A stretch of DNA of 64,000 bases from Opitutia bacterium (GCA_947453695.1 CANGHW010000015.1:1-64000); one strand, 5' to 3'; positions 1 through 10,159 are shown, numbered from the stretch's first letter. Notes: a model not told the origin generated them from the sequence alone. Program-made: numbers and translations.

Positions 1-1428
1 ACCGTCGTCGCGAAAAGCCGCAGCGCCTTCACCTCCCTCTATCCCACCGCCGTGTCCTCCCTCGCCCCCGGCAGTTTCTCCGGCTCGCTCGACAACGGCG
101 GCGAAGTCATCGGCCTCACCCTCCCCGCACCTTGGTATGTCCACATCCTGAACTTCCGCTACGAGCCTTCCTGGTCCTCGCTCGCCGACGGCGGCGGCTA
201 CTCGCTCGTCGTCCGCACTCCCGCTGTCACCGCCGCGCGCGATTGGGACAAGAAGGCCACTTGGCGCACCTCCACCACCGCGCAGGGCAACCCCGGCGTG
301 GCCGACCAAGGCGGCACCAGCATCACACTCGGCAACTCTGCTACGGTCACCACCACGGCCGGCAACGTCACCACCCTCAGCGTCCGCGCCACATCCGACA
401 GCGCCCTCACCTACCAGTGGCAGATCCTCGTGAGCGGCCAATGGGTCAACGTCTCCGGCGCCACCGCTGCGAGCTACACGCTCCCGAGCACGCAGGCATT
501 CAACGCCGGCACCTACCGCGTCCTCGTCACCGCCGCCGGCAACACCACCGTCAGTGATGCCATCACGCTCACCGTCGCCGCCGCCGTCACTTCCACCGCG
601 CGCCTCACCAACCTCGCGACCCGCGCCACCTCCCTCAACGGCGCCAACGCCCTCGTCCCCGGCTTCGTCGTGACCGGCACCGGGACCAAGCGCGTCCTCC
701 TCCGCAACGTCGGCCCCACCCTAGGCGGCTTCGGCGTCAGCGGCACCCTCGTCGATCCTCAGCTCACGTTGAAGCGCTTCAACCCTGCCACCGGCGCTTA
801 CGTCGATGTTGCCAGTAACGACAACTGGGGGTCCGCCACCGCACTCACCACGCTCATGAGCACCACCGCCTCACTCGGAGCCTTCGCCCTCACCACCGGC
901 AGCGGCGACTCCGCCCTCCTCGTCGATCTCCCGCCCGGCCAATACTCCGCCACCGCTGGCGGGGTAAACGACGGCACCGGCATCGCCCTTCTCGAGCTCT
1001 ACGACGCCGACACCGCCGTCACCCCCACCGCCAAACTCAACAACATCGCCACCCGCGGCTTCGTCGGCACCGGCTCCAACATCGTCATCGCCGGCTTCGT
1101 GATCTCGGGCTCCGGCGCCAAGACCCTCCTCATTCGCGCCGTTGGCCCCACCCTCTCCGCCTTCGGCCTCACCGGCGTCCTTGCCGATCCCCAGCTCGCG
1201 ATTTACCGCAGCAGCGAGGTGATTCTCACAAACGACGATTGGTCCACCGGTGCCGCGGCCGCCACGACCTCTAGCGTGGCCACGCAAGTCGGTGCCTTCG
1301 CTCTGCCTTCCGGCAGCAAGGACGCCGCCTTCGTCGTTACCCTCCCTGCCGGCGCCTACACCGTCCAGGTCAACGGCGCCAACGCCACGACTGGGCTCGC
1401 GCTCGTCGAGATCTACGAAGCGCCCTGA
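1..1428 (+). CDS. Left-truncated secreted/surface protein: lamin-tail-like end, Ig-like domain, two ~120-aa C-terminal repeats (possible CotH-type protein C-terminus)
   Basis: Frame is open from base 1 (TVVAKSRSAFTSLYPTAVSS...); SLDNGGEVIGL...SLADGGGYSLVVRTP resembles the end of a lamin-tail domain; Ig-like TYQWQILVSGQWVNVSGATAASYTL; duplicated ARLTNLATRATS.../AKLNNIATRGFV... modules. Confidence 0.7.
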   Translation, partial: TVVAKSRSAFTSLYPTAVSSLAPGSFSGSLDNGGEVIGLTLPAPWYVHILNFRYEPSWSSLADGGGYSLVVRTPAVTAARDWDKKATWRTSTTAQGNPGVADQGGTSITLGNSATVTTTAGNVTTLSVRATSDSALTYQWQILVSGQWVNVSGATAASYTLPSTQAFNAGTYRVLVTAAGNTTVSDAITLTVAAAVTSTARLTNLATRATSLNGANALVPGFVVTGTGTKRVLLRNVGPTLGGFGVSGTLVDPQLTLKRFNPATGAYVDVASNDNWGSATALTTLMSTTASLGAFALTTGSGDSALLVDLPPGQYSATAGGVNDGTGIALLELYDADTAVTPTAKLNNIATRGFVGTGSNIVIAGFVISGSGAKTLLIRAVGPTLSAFGLTGVLADPQLAIYRSSEVILTNDDWSTGAAAATTSSVATQVGAFALPSGSKDAAFVVTLPAGAYTVQVNGANATTGLALVEIYEAP

Positions 1429-1481
1429 CACTTATCCGTAACTCTCAACTGCTTCTGCCCGTCACCCGCCACCTATCCGCT

Positions 1482-2303
1482 ATGGAAAATGATCGCCTGC
1501 AAACCCAGCGCTTCGAACTGAAGTTCCAAGTGCCGGAGGCTACAGCCGTAGCGGTGCGACATTTCGTGCGCCCTTACCTCGCGCCGGACGAGTCCGCTTC
1601 CGATCCCACCTTCCCAGCCTATCCAGTCCATAGTCTCTACCTCGATTCCGGAGACCTTCATACCTACCGCGCCACCATCAACGGCGACCGCGACCGCTAC
1701 AAACTACGCGTGCGCTACTACGACGAAAAACCTGACTCCCCCGTCTTCCTCGAAATCAAACGCCGCGTCGACCGCTGCATCTACAAGCAACGCGCCGCCG
1801 TCGTCCGCAGCCACGTCCCTGCCCTTCTCAGTGGCGCCTGGCCCTCCACTCACGACCTCGTCCGGCCTGGCCCCAAGGGCCTAGCCGCCCTCCAAAAATT
1901 TAGCGAACTCCTCCGCCGCCTCGGCGCCCGGCCCCGCGCACGCGTCTCCTATGACCGGGAAGCCTGGACCAGCGAGGGTCACAACGCCGTGCGCGTCACG
2001 ATGGACCGCACCGTCCTCTGCGAACCCGAACTCGGCCCGCGCCTCGACACCACCTTCCGCCAGCCCGCTCGTCCGTTTGGCAATAACGTCATCCTCGAGA
2101 TCAAATTCACCAACCGCTTCCCTGACTGGCTCGCCGTCATGGTCCGCACCTTCAACCTCGTCCAGGGCGGTGCCGCGAAATACGTCGATGGCGTCAACGC
2201 TCTCGGTCCGGGCCGCTTCGCCGAGGAGCTGAGCCGCAGTCCGTTCGGAACCCATCTCACCCGCGCGAAGAACTCTCCCCCGCTGCCAGTTCCGGCCTTC
2301 TGA
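1482..2303 (+). CDS. VTC domain-containing polyphosphate polymerase
   Basis: RFELKFQVPE..., VHSLYLDSGDLHTYRATINGDRDRYKLRVRYYD, VFLEIKRRVD, NNVILEIKFTNRFPDW are typical of VTC-domain proteins. Confidence 0.85.
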   Translation: MENDRLQTQRFELKFQVPEATAVAVRHFVRPYLAPDESASDPTFPAYPVHSLYLDSGDLHTYRATINGDRDRYKLRVRYYDEKPDSPVFLEIKRRVDRCIYKQRAAVVRSHVPALLSGAWPSTHDLVRPGPKGLAALQKFSELLRRLGARPRARVSYDREAWTSEGHNAVRVTMDRTVLCEPELGPRLDTTFRQPARPFGNNVILEIKFTNRFPDWLAVMVRTFNLVQGGAAKYVDGVNALGPGRFAEELSRSPFGTHLTRAKNSPPLPVPAF

Positions 2304-2307
2304 TCCC

Positions 2308-2994
2308 ATGCTCGATTCCTTCCTCCACGGCGACTACGCCAGCGCCCCGACCCCGCTGGCCGTGCTCGGCCTCTCGCTTCTCCTTTCGTTTCTGATCGGG
2401 CAACTCATTGCCTGGATCTACATGGCTACACATGACGGACTCTCCTACTCACGGGCCTTTGTCGTTTCGCTCGTGGTGCTGCCAGTATCGGTCTCGCTCG
2501 TGATGATGGTCCTCGCCAACAGCCTCGTCACCGCCTTCGGCCTCATGGCCGTCTTCGCCGTCGTCCGCTTCCGCAACATCCTCCGCGACACTCTCGACAC
2601 CGCTTATGTCCTTGCGTCGATCGTCGTCGGCATGGCCTGCGGCACCCAAAAGTTTACCACTGCGGTGCTCGGCGGCGCCGTGCTCGGCGCGATTTTCCTC
2701 TATGCTTGGCTCACCGCGTTCGGCCGCCGCCATCACTACGATTTCATCCTCAACCTCCACTGGGCGCGCCCGGCCGCCGATCTCTCCGCTCTCCGCGACC
2801 TCCTCGAGCGCCATAGCCGCAAAGCCCGTTGCGCGCATCAGCGCGTCTCCTCCAGTGGCGTGGGTGCCGATCTCTCCTACCACCTTCTCCTGCGCGATCC
2901 CGATCGTGCGGATGAACTTCTTCTCGAACTCAACGCGCTCCCCGGAGCCAAAGACGTCAACGGCGTCCGGGCCGACAGCGAATCCGAAGTATGA
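2308..2994 (+). CDS. DUF4956 domain-containing membrane protein
   Basis: Multi-TM N-terminus with GLMAVFAVVRFRNILRDTLDTAYVLASIVVGMACG; directly follows the VTC gene. Confidence 0.8.
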   Translation: MLDSFLHGDYASAPTPLAVLGLSLLLSFLIGQLIAWIYMATHDGLSYSRAFVVSLVVLPVSVSLVMMVLANSLVTAFGLMAVFAVVRFRNILRDTLDTAYVLASIVVGMACGTQKFTTAVLGGAVLGAIFLYAWLTAFGRRHHYDFILNLHWARPAADLSALRDLLERHSRKARCAHQRVSSSGVGADLSYHLLLRDPDRADELLLELNALPGAKDVNGVRADSESEV

Positions 2995-4082
2995 GCGCAC
3001 TCCCGCCCATTCCCACTCCGTCACGTCATCGCTGGACTGCCTTCTGCACGGAGAAACTCCCCTTCGTCGTCTTCGCGCTCGGAGTGATCGGCGCCGCCAT
3101 TCTCTGGAAGGAGTCTGCCTCCGCTCCCACGCTTGTCGCCGAGGCCGAGATCGTCCGGAGCGAAGTCCGTGCCGTGCATCCGGGCACCCTTGTTTCGCTT
3201 GAGGTAGCCCTGCTCCAGCCTGTGACTGCGGGACAGATCATCGGCCGCGTTCGCACCGCTTCCTCTGAGGTTGCAGCTGCCTCACTCAACGTCATTCGCG
3301 CCGAGATTGAACTCCTCCGCGCCAACCTGGAACCCGTCCTCCCTGCTCAACGCGTTGCGCTCGATGCCGCCCGCCTCCAACTCGATTGGATGCGTGAGCG
3401 CGTCACGCTCGCTTCCCTTCGAGTTCAGCTTCAACAAGCCGATGCGGACCTCACTCGTCTCACGCCGCTCCACGCCCAGAATCTTGTTTCCGCCGAGGTC
3501 TTCGACAACGCCAGAAGCCAGCGCGCCAATCTCGCCGCCCAACTCGACGAACAGGAGAAACTCGTCGCCACTCTCGCCCCCGCCGCCGATCGCTTCTCCA
3601 CCCAAAATGCCGACGCCACGCCGCGTTCCCCCTCCGAGACACTGGCCGCCGCTCTGAAAGTGCAGGATGAAAAACTACGACTTACCGAAGCCCAGCTTGG
3701 CCCCGTGACCCTCACCGCCCCGATCAGTGGCTTCGTGATGCTCGTCCACCGGCGACCCGGCGAGATGGTCGCCACGGGTGAGCCCATTGTCACGGTAGCG
3801 GCCGCGGAATCCGCCCGCCTCGTCGGATTTCTGCGCCAGCCGCTCCCAGTTAATCCGAAGACAGGAGCCAAGGTCGAGGTCCGCACCCGTAGCCTCTCCC
3901 GCGCCGCCGGCACCGCGACGGTGCTCGAGACTGGCCGTGCCCTCGAACCCGTGTCGCCGACGCTCCTCGCCCTCGTCAACCGTCCGGGCTCCCCCGAACT
4001 CGGCCTCCGCGTCCACCTCAGCATTCCGCCCGAGCTCAAGCTCCGCCCCGGCGAGCAGGTCGATGTCCTGATCCGGGATTAA
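2991..4082 (+). CDS. HlyD-family periplasmic adaptor/secretion protein
   Basis: N-terminal TM, long coiled-coil, GPVTLTAPISGFVMLVHRRPGEMVATGEPIVTV lipoyl-type motif; 4-bp overlap with the upstream gene. Confidence 0.8.
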   Translation: MSALPPIPTPSRHRWTAFCTEKLPFVVFALGVIGAAILWKESASAPTLVAEAEIVRSEVRAVHPGTLVSLEVALLQPVTAGQIIGRVRTASSEVAAASLNVIRAEIELLRANLEPVLPAQRVALDAARLQLDWMRERVTLASLRVQLQQADADLTRLTPLHAQNLVSAEVFDNARSQRANLAAQLDEQEKLVATLAPAADRFSTQNADATPRSPSETLAAALKVQDEKLRLTEAQLGPVTLTAPISGFVMLVHRRPGEMVATGEPIVTVAAAESARLVGFLRQPLPVNPKTGAKVEVRTRSLSRAAGTATVLETGRALEPVSPTLLALVNRPGSPELGLRVHLSIPPELKLRPGEQVDVLIRD

Positions 4083-4139
4083 ATATTCCAGCAGGGCGCG
4101 TTGTCCCCAACGCGCCGCTTAGAATATCTGCTCACCGGA

Positions 4140-4892
4140 CTACTTCTTCGCTGCGCCGATCCCGAACACCTTCGCAGCGACCTTGTCCTTCAGCGCCGAG
4201 GGATTCGCGCGAATCGCCGCTTCCTGTTTCGCCATGAAACCGAAGCTCGTCTCGATCACCTGCGACAGCACGTAATTTTCGAGGTCCGCCGCACCGGGCA
4301 CGCCGAGCATCGCGGCAAACGGACCCGCCTTGCCGGCGAGTTCCTTGATCTTCGCCGCCGAGCCATTGGCCGCGATGGCTTGGCTCACGAGCGGCATGAG
4401 CTTCGTTCGCAGCGCCGGCTCCGCCACACTGCGGAGGATCTTCGTCGCCGAGTCCGGCGCGCCGCTGGCGAGTCCGCTCACATCGGTGAGCACCATCGCC
4501 TTCAACGACTCCTTCAAAACGACCGCCGCCTGCGGCGAAACGCTCGATGCCGCCTGATTCAGCGAGGCCTTGAAGCTGTCGAGCGCGCCGGACTGGTTGG
4601 CCTTCACGAGCGCGGTCTGCAGCTTAGCCATCGAGGCGGGACCGGAGAGTTGAAACGCATCCGGCTTGGCCAGCTCCGTCGCCGCGAAATCCACCGCCGT
4701 GCCGAGCCCGCTCTTCACGCCGTTCAGCAATTGCGGCTCGGTGAGTCCGGTGGATTTGAGCAATGCCGCGAGACCTTGGACTTTCTCCGCGACCGTCGTG
4801 GTTGCGGCCGGTTTGGCGGAGTCCGCGGCCGACAAAGTCGTGGCGACGGCAACCGAGATCAAAAGAGGCAACACGCGCGGGGTGAATTTCAT
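4140..4892 (-). CDS. DUF4197-like secreted protein
   Basis: Signal peptide MKFTPRVLPLLISVAVATTLSAA; QGLAALLKSTGLTEPQLLNGVKSGLGTAVDFAATEL...; start placed at MKFTP rather than the longest ORF. Confidence 0.65.
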   Translation of the reverse strand: MKFTPRVLPLLISVAVATTLSAADSAKPAATTTVAEKVQGLAALLKSTGLTEPQLLNGVKSGLGTAVDFAATELAKPDAFQLSGPASMAKLQTALVKANQSGALDSFKASLNQAASSVSPQAAVVLKESLKAMVLTDVSGLASGAPDSATKILRSVAEPALRTKLMPLVSQAIAANGSAAKIKELAGKAGPFAAMLGVPGAADLENYVLSQVIETSFGFMAKQEAAIRANPSALKDKVAAKVFGIGAAKK

Positions 4893-4943
4893 CCGGCTAC
4901 GCAGCCGCAAGCTCCGCGCGGCGGCAAGCCCGCACGCGACTTG

Positions 4944-6272
4944 TCACAGTTTCGTCCGAAAAATCGGCACTGGGCGCGGCGGTGTGTCGGGTGATCCTGG
5001 GTCGTCGAAACGCGTCCAACCGGAGTTTCCTACAAAGTAGAGATTCCCACCCATGGCGATGCAGCCGAGCGCCGGCGCCGCCATCGTCGGATGCGCGGCC
5101 TCGAGCACCTGCACGGCAGCGACGACCTCGCCGCCCGCCTCCAGCGTGAGGCGCAGCACGCGATTCGGGCGCAGACCATTTTGAATCGCGAGGAGCTCGC
5201 CCGTCGGCGCGCGCACCAGGCCGTCGAGGCCGATCAGTGTCGTGTTGGGTGGCGTTTCAAGTCGCCGCACCGCACGGGTGTTTAGATCGACGCGCAGTAG
5301 GCCGTTGGCGTGATCTGCGACGAACAGCGCGCCGAGCTCTGGCGCGACCACGGCGCCCTGAAGCGACATGAATTCATTGCTTTGCGCCCAGAGCTCCAGC
5401 GCCGCGCCACCCGGCGCCAGCCGCCAGATCATCGGGCCGCCGCTATCTGGTAAAAACACACTGCCATCGCCGCCGAGCGCGACGTCGCCGAGCACGTGCG
5501 AGAAGCGATCGCCGCCGCCGCGCGCGAGCGGAATCACGCGGCGCACCGCCCCGGTCTCGAGATCGATTTCAGCGAGTGCGGCGGTGCCGTCCATGTTGAC
5601 CTCAAAACCTTTCATCGCGGGCACGGCTGAAGTCGCGGCCCACAGTGCACCACGCTCTTCGTCGACCGCGAGGCCGAGCACGCCGAGCAGTTCATCCCCT
5701 TCCGGCGTGAAGCGCCGCAGCGTCGCCTCGGTGCCTTTGGCGCCCGGCGTGCGCAGCCACACGCAGCGATGATGCGGATCGCCGAAGTAAAATGTGCCGG
5801 TCTTCTCGCGCCACGCGATGCCTTCGATCACGCCCGTCACGCCGGTGAGTGAGAAATCGATGTCGCCACGGCCCTGCGAGACCATGTTCTCCGCGAGCTT
5901 TTTTACCACGGCCTGAAACTCTTTCTGTCCGCGCAATCCGATAAATTCCGCCGATTTCTCCACGGGTGAATGCGTGCCGAGTGCCGCGAGACGCGTGAGC
6001 GTGGCGAGTGCCTCGTCGACGCGCTCGTTGGCGAGTTGGGCCGCGGCAAGGTTCACCAAAATGCGCGGGAAATCCGGGCGCAGACCGGCGGCCGCTTCCA
6101 TTTTCGCGAGATACGTGGCTTTGTCGTCTGCCTCGGCGGCCGTCGCCGCCTCCCGTGCGAGCGTCATGGCCTCCTCGGCCGTGGAGCGTTCGGCGCCGCG
6201 CAGGCCGGCGCACATGAGGCACAAGGCGACTCGGAGGCAGCGCAGACGGAACGGGTCGAACGCGGGAGACAC
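4944..6272 (-). CDS. SMP-30/gluconolactonase-like beta-propeller protein with N-terminal TPR-like region
   Basis: Signal-peptide-like N-terminus from a GTG at 6272; GVIEGIAWREKTGTFYFGDPHHRCVW, LGDVALGGDGSVFLPDSGGPMIWRL; the longer ORF to 6884 is antisense to the next gene. Confidence 0.6.
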   Translation of the reverse strand: MSPAFDPFRLRCLRVALCLMCAGLRGAERSTAEEAMTLAREAATAAEADDKATYLAKMEAAAGLRPDFPRILVNLAAAQLANERVDEALATLTRLAALGTHSPVEKSAEFIGLRGQKEFQAVVKKLAENMVSQGRGDIDFSLTGVTGVIEGIAWREKTGTFYFGDPHHRCVWLRTPGAKGTEATLRRFTPEGDELLGVLGLAVDEERGALWAATSAVPAMKGFEVNMDGTAALAEIDLETGAVRRVIPLARGGGDRFSHVLGDVALGGDGSVFLPDSGGPMIWRLAPGGAALELWAQSNEFMSLQGAVVAPELGALFVADHANGLLRVDLNTRAVRRLETPPNTTLIGLDGLVRAPTGELLAIQNGLRPNRVLRLTLEAGGEVVAAVQVLEAAHPTMAAPALGCIAMGGNLYFVGNSGWTRFDDPGSPDTPPRPVPIFRTKL

Positions 6273-6368
6273 GAGGGGTAGAGCACGGACTTTTTTCGCA
6301 TTCGCAAGCCACCTTCGGCTTCCGCGCTCGACGCGGCGCACCGGGCGCGTTGTGGTTTTGTCCTCCCC

Positions 6369-7733
6369 ATGAGCACCCCCAATACCCGTCGTGATTTTCT
6401 CCGTCATGTGGCTGGCGCCAGCGCCGGTCTTGCCGTCGCTGCGTCGTTGCGCGCCGCCGAACCAGCCAAGGGCAACGGCGTCGTCGGCCTGCGCGCCCCG
6501 GCGCTCGAGCGAGTGCGCGTCGGTATTATCGGCCTCGGCGCGCGCGGCGGCGGCCACCTCGCGACCTTGATGACGCTCGACGGCGTCGAGATCGTCGCGC
6601 TGTGCGACAATCACCCGCCGACTCTCGCGAAGGCATTTGCGCGCGTGGAGAAGGCGAAGCGTCCGGTGCCCGCGTCCTACGGCAAGGATGACAACGACTG
6701 GAAGCGCATGCTGGAGCGCAAGGACCTTGATGTCGTCTTCGTCGTCACGCCCTGGCACCTGCACGCGCCGATGGGCGTCGCGGTCATGCTCGCCGGCAAG
6801 CATGTGTTCATCGAGGTGCCGATCGCCCTCACGGTGGAAGAAAACTGGCAGCTCGTGGACACGGCCGAAAAGACCCAGCGCCACTGCATGATGCTCGAAA
6901 ACACCTGCTATGGCCGCGAAGAGCTACTTTGTCTGAATCTCTGCCGCGCCGGTGTGCTCGGCGAACTCCTCCACGCTGAGGGCGCCTACATCCACGACCT
7001 CCGTTCGCAGATGAACGAGGTCGAACATGGCACTGGGTCGTGGCGCACGCCGCACTACGCGAAACGCAACGGCAACCTCTACCCGACCCACGGCATCGGC
7101 CCCGTCGCCCAATACCTCGGCATCAACCGTGGCGACCGTTTCGACTATCTCTCGTCCGTCTCGTCGCCCGCCCGGGGCCGCGAGCTGCACGCGAAGAAAA
7201 AGTATCCCGCCAATCACCGCTGGAACACTGAAATCACGAGTTGGACCGGCGGTGACATCAACACCTCGATCATCAAGACGGTGCGCGGCCGCTCGCTCAT
7301 GATGCAATGGGACGAAACATCGCCGCGTCCCTATACGCGCCTCAATCTCATCCAGGGCACCAAGGGCACGTTCGCGAGTTACCCGAGCCGGCTCGTGATC
7401 GAAGGTGAGACCAAGAGCACGCATACTTGGGCCGAAGGTGAGACGCTCGAAGCACTTTTCAAAAAATACGAGCACCCGCTTTGGAGTAAAATGGGCGACC
7501 TCGCTAAGGCCAACGGCGGTCACGGCGGCATGGATTTCGTCATGCTCTGGCGCGTGATCACCTGTCTGCGCCAAGGCGAACCGCTCGATCAAGACGTCTA
7601 CGACGGCACCAGCTGGTCCGTGCTCAGTCCACTTACCGAGTGGTCGGTCGCGCATCGCAGCCAATCGATCGACGTTCCGGATTTCACGCGCGGCCGTTGG
7701 GAAAAGACGGCGCCGCTCGGGATTGTGACCTGA
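6369..7733 (+). CDS. Gfo/Idh/MocA-family oxidoreductase (GH109-like), Tat-type leader
   Basis: TRRDFLRHVAGASAGLAVAASLRA leader; VGIIGLGARGGGHLATLMTLDGVEIVALCDNHP; GKHVFIEVPIALTVEE. Confidence 0.85.
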   Translation: MSTPNTRRDFLRHVAGASAGLAVAASLRAAEPAKGNGVVGLRAPALERVRVGIIGLGARGGGHLATLMTLDGVEIVALCDNHPPTLAKAFARVEKAKRPVPASYGKDDNDWKRMLERKDLDVVFVVTPWHLHAPMGVAVMLAGKHVFIEVPIALTVEENWQLVDTAEKTQRHCMMLENTCYGREELLCLNLCRAGVLGELLHAEGAYIHDLRSQMNEVEHGTGSWRTPHYAKRNGNLYPTHGIGPVAQYLGINRGDRFDYLSSVSSPARGRELHAKKKYPANHRWNTEITSWTGGDINTSIIKTVRGRSLMMQWDETSPRPYTRLNLIQGTKGTFASYPSRLVIEGETKSTHTWAEGETLEALFKKYEHPLWSKMGDLAKANGGHGGMDFVMLWRVITCLRQGEPLDQDVYDGTSWSVLSPLTEWSVAHRSQSIDVPDFTRGRWEKTAPLGIVT

Positions 7734-7744
7734 GGTGTTGAAAT

Positions 7745-7808
7745 GTGGCATGGGCTTTCCAGCCCATGTCATTCCGTTCGGAAACACGGGCTAGAATGCC
7801 CGTGCCAC
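7745..7808. repeat. Intergenic compound palindrome (two 24-bp self-complementary arms, palindromic loop)
   Basis: gtggcatgggctttccagcccatg / cacgggctagaatgcccgtgccac; 20 of 24 arm positions complementary; loop contains ttccg-tt-cggaa. Confidence 0.75.
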
Positions 7809-8525
7809 TCACTTGGTTGGCGGCAGCAGCGGCGTGAGCCTCGCGACGACGGCGTCGGCGAGCTGTTCGTAGCCGTCTTTCGTGAAGTGGACGTTTTTCG
7901 GCAGCTGGATTTTCGCCTGCTGTGTGGTGGCGAGCGTGTGAAGATCGTCTACCGCAACGCCGTTTTCCTGCATCACCCGCACGGCGGCGGCGTTGTAGCG
8001 GATCTCGTCATGCTCGACTCGGCCGAGTGTGCCACCCGGGACGGGAGTAGTGGTGGCGAAGATGAGCTTGGCGCCGGTCTTCTTTAGGCGTGCGACAATC
8101 TCGCGGAGGTTTTTTTCATATTTCTCCACTGAGGCGACTTGCTTGCCCTTTTCCGGTGGGACGTAGGTGCCTTTTTCGTCGAGGTATTTTACGTCGTGCA
8201 GGCCGAAGTTGAAATGGATTACATCCCACTTTCCATCGCCGAGCCACTTGTCGAGCGTGCGCACGCCCTTGGCGCTGTCGCTGCAGTTTTCGGCGGGACG
8301 ATGGACGTTGGCCTTGCCTGCGAGCTGAGCGCGCACAGGCAGCGTGTAGCCGATAGAGATTGAGTCACCGATTAGCAGCACGCGCGGCAAGCCGGCGACG
8401 TCGGTGATTGGGGTGAGTGCCGGATCGGGCGCTTTTTTTGCGGGGGTCTTCGCTTTGGGTTCGGCCGCGCAGAGAACAACCGAGGCGAAGCAGGTCAGCA
8501 GGACGACGAGAGGACGTAGGTTCAT
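7809..8525 (-). CDS. SGNH/GDSL-family hydrolase, secreted
   Basis: Signal peptide MNLRPLVVLLTCFASVVLCAAE; VLLIGDSISIGYTLPVRAQLAGKANVHRPAENCSDS; FNFGLHDVK; NVHFTKDGYEQLADAV. Confidence 0.8.
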   Translation of the reverse strand: MNLRPLVVLLTCFASVVLCAAEPKAKTPAKKAPDPALTPITDVAGLPRVLLIGDSISIGYTLPVRAQLAGKANVHRPAENCSDSAKGVRTLDKWLGDGKWDVIHFNFGLHDVKYLDEKGTYVPPEKGKQVASVEKYEKNLREIVARLKKTGAKLIFATTTPVPGGTLGRVEHDEIRYNAAAVRVMQENGVAVDDLHTLATTQQAKIQLPKNVHFTKDGYEQLADAVVARLTPLLPPTK

Positions 8526-8582
8526 GGGGATATCAGCGTGACGACTGTAAACCGGCGCGGTTTCGACGCGCGAGGCAGGCGC

Positions 8583-8613
8583 AAAAAAACACCCGCATTT
8601 CGGCGGGCGTTTG
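8583..8613 (-). terminator. Rho-independent terminator downstream of gltD
   Basis: Minus strand: acgcccgccgaaatgcgggtg followed by ttttttt. Confidence 0.75.
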
Positions 8614-8641
8614 GAAGTGATCGTCGCAATTGGCAGCCGGG

Positions 8642-10120
8642 TTACGGCAGATCCGTCGCGCCCATCAGGTAGCGGTCGCACTCGCGGGCGGCGCCGCGGC
8701 CTTCGTTAATGGCCCAGACCACGAGGCTCTGGCCACGGCGGCAGTCTCCCGCGGCGAAGACGCTCTTGAGGCTGGTCGTGTATTTTTCGTGCTCGGCTTT
8801 GATGTTCGAGCGAGCGTCGGTTTCGAGACCGATCTCCTTGAGGAGTGCCTGTTCGGGCCCGAGGAAACCCATGGCGAGCAGCACGAGCTGCGCAGGACGG
8901 GTTTTCTCGGTGCCGGGCTGTTCCTTCGGAATGAACTGACCCTTTTCGTTTTTCTCCCACTTGATCTCGACGGTCACGAGCGACTGCACGTTGCCGTCGG
9001 CGTCGCCGATGAACTTCTTCACGGTGGTGAGATAGACGCGGGGATCGGCACCAAACTTGGCGGCGGCCTCTTCCTGGCCGTAGTCCATCTTGTAGGTCTT
9101 GGGCCACTCCGGCCAAGGGTTGTCGGCAGTGCGCTCGAGCGGGGGTTTCGGCAGGATTTCGATTTGCGTAACGCTCTTGCAGCCGTGGCGCATCGAAGTG
9201 CCGACGCAGTCAGTGCCGGTGTCGCCGCCGCCGATGACGATCACGTCCTTGTCCTTCGCGTGAATCGGACTCGTGCCGTCAGCGAGGACGGCCTTGGTGT
9301 TGGCCGTGAGGAGCTCCATCGCGAAGTGCACACCCTTGAGGCTGCGGCCTTCAATCGGGAGATCGCGGGGCTGCGTAGCGCCGGTGCAGATAACAGTGGC
9401 GTCGTATTCCTTGAGGAAAATCTGCGGCTCGACGTTGTCGCCGACGTTGGCGTTGCAGATGAATTTGATGCCGGACTCCTCCATCAACTTGATGCGGCGG
9501 AGGACGACTTCCTTCTTGTCCAACTTCATGTTGGGGATGCCATACATGAGGAGGCCACCGGGGCGGTCTGCGCGCTCGAAGACGGTCACGGTGTGGCCGG
9601 CCTTGTTGAGTTGCTCGGCGGCCGAGAGACCGGCGGGGCCGGAGCCGATGACGGCAACTTTCTTGCCGGTGCGGACCTTGGGCTGCTCGGGGAGGACCCA
9701 GCCCTCGTCCCAACCTCGGTCGGTGATCTCGCACTCGATGTTCTTGATCGTGACCGGCGGGTTGTTGATGCCGAGGACGCAGGAGCCTTCGCACGGGGCG
9801 GGGCACACGCGGCCGGTGAACTCCGGGAAGTTGTTCGTCTTATGGAGGCGCTCGAGGGCTTCCTTCCAGAGGCCGCGGTAAACGAGATCGTTCCACTCGG
9901 GGATCAGGTTATTGATCGGGCAGCCGGCGGCCATCCCGCTGATGAGTTTGCCCGTATGGCAAAACGGCACGCCGCAGTTCATGCAGCGGGCGCCTTGATT
10001 GCGGAGTTTCTTCTCCTCCATGTGCGAGTGGAATTCCTTCCAGTCCTTCGTGCGCTCGGTGGGCGAGCGATCGACGGGAAGTTCGCGGAGGTATTCGATG
10101 AAGCCAGTGGGTTTGCCCAT
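8642..10120 (-). CDS. gltD: Glutamate synthase small subunit
   Basis: [88 protein letters not shown]. Confidence 0.95.
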   Translation of the reverse strand: MGKPTGFIEYLRELPVDRSPTERTKDWKEFHSHMEEKKLRNQGARCMNCGVPFCHTGKLISGMAAGCPINNLIPEWNDLVYRGLWKEALERLHKTNNFPEFTGRVCPAPCEGSCVLGINNPPVTIKNIECEITDRGWDEGWVLPEQPKVRTGKKVAVIGSGPAGLSAAEQLNKAGHTVTVFERADRPGGLLMYGIPNMKLDKKEVVLRRIKLMEESGIKFICNANVGDNVEPQIFLKEYDATVICTGATQPRDLPIEGRSLKGVHFAMELLTANTKAVLADGTSPIHAKDKDVIVIGGGDTGTDCVGTSMRHGCKSVTQIEILPKPPLERTADNPWPEWPKTYKMDYGQEEAAAKFGADPRVYLTTVKKFIGDADGNVQSLVTVEIKWEKNEKGQFIPKEQPGTEKTRPAQLVLLAMGFLGPEQALLKEIGLETDARSNIKAEHEKYTTSLKSVFAAGDCRRGQSLVVWAINEGRGAARECDRYLMGATDLP

Positions 10121-10159
10121 GGTAGTAAGGTGCTATGCGGGTTGCGCGGTCGTGGTGGG

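Noticed and set aside
6273-6884. N-terminal extension of the SMP-30-like ORF
   Set aside because: Lies antisense to the oxidoreductase gene; a signal-peptide-like start at about 6272 is more plausible.
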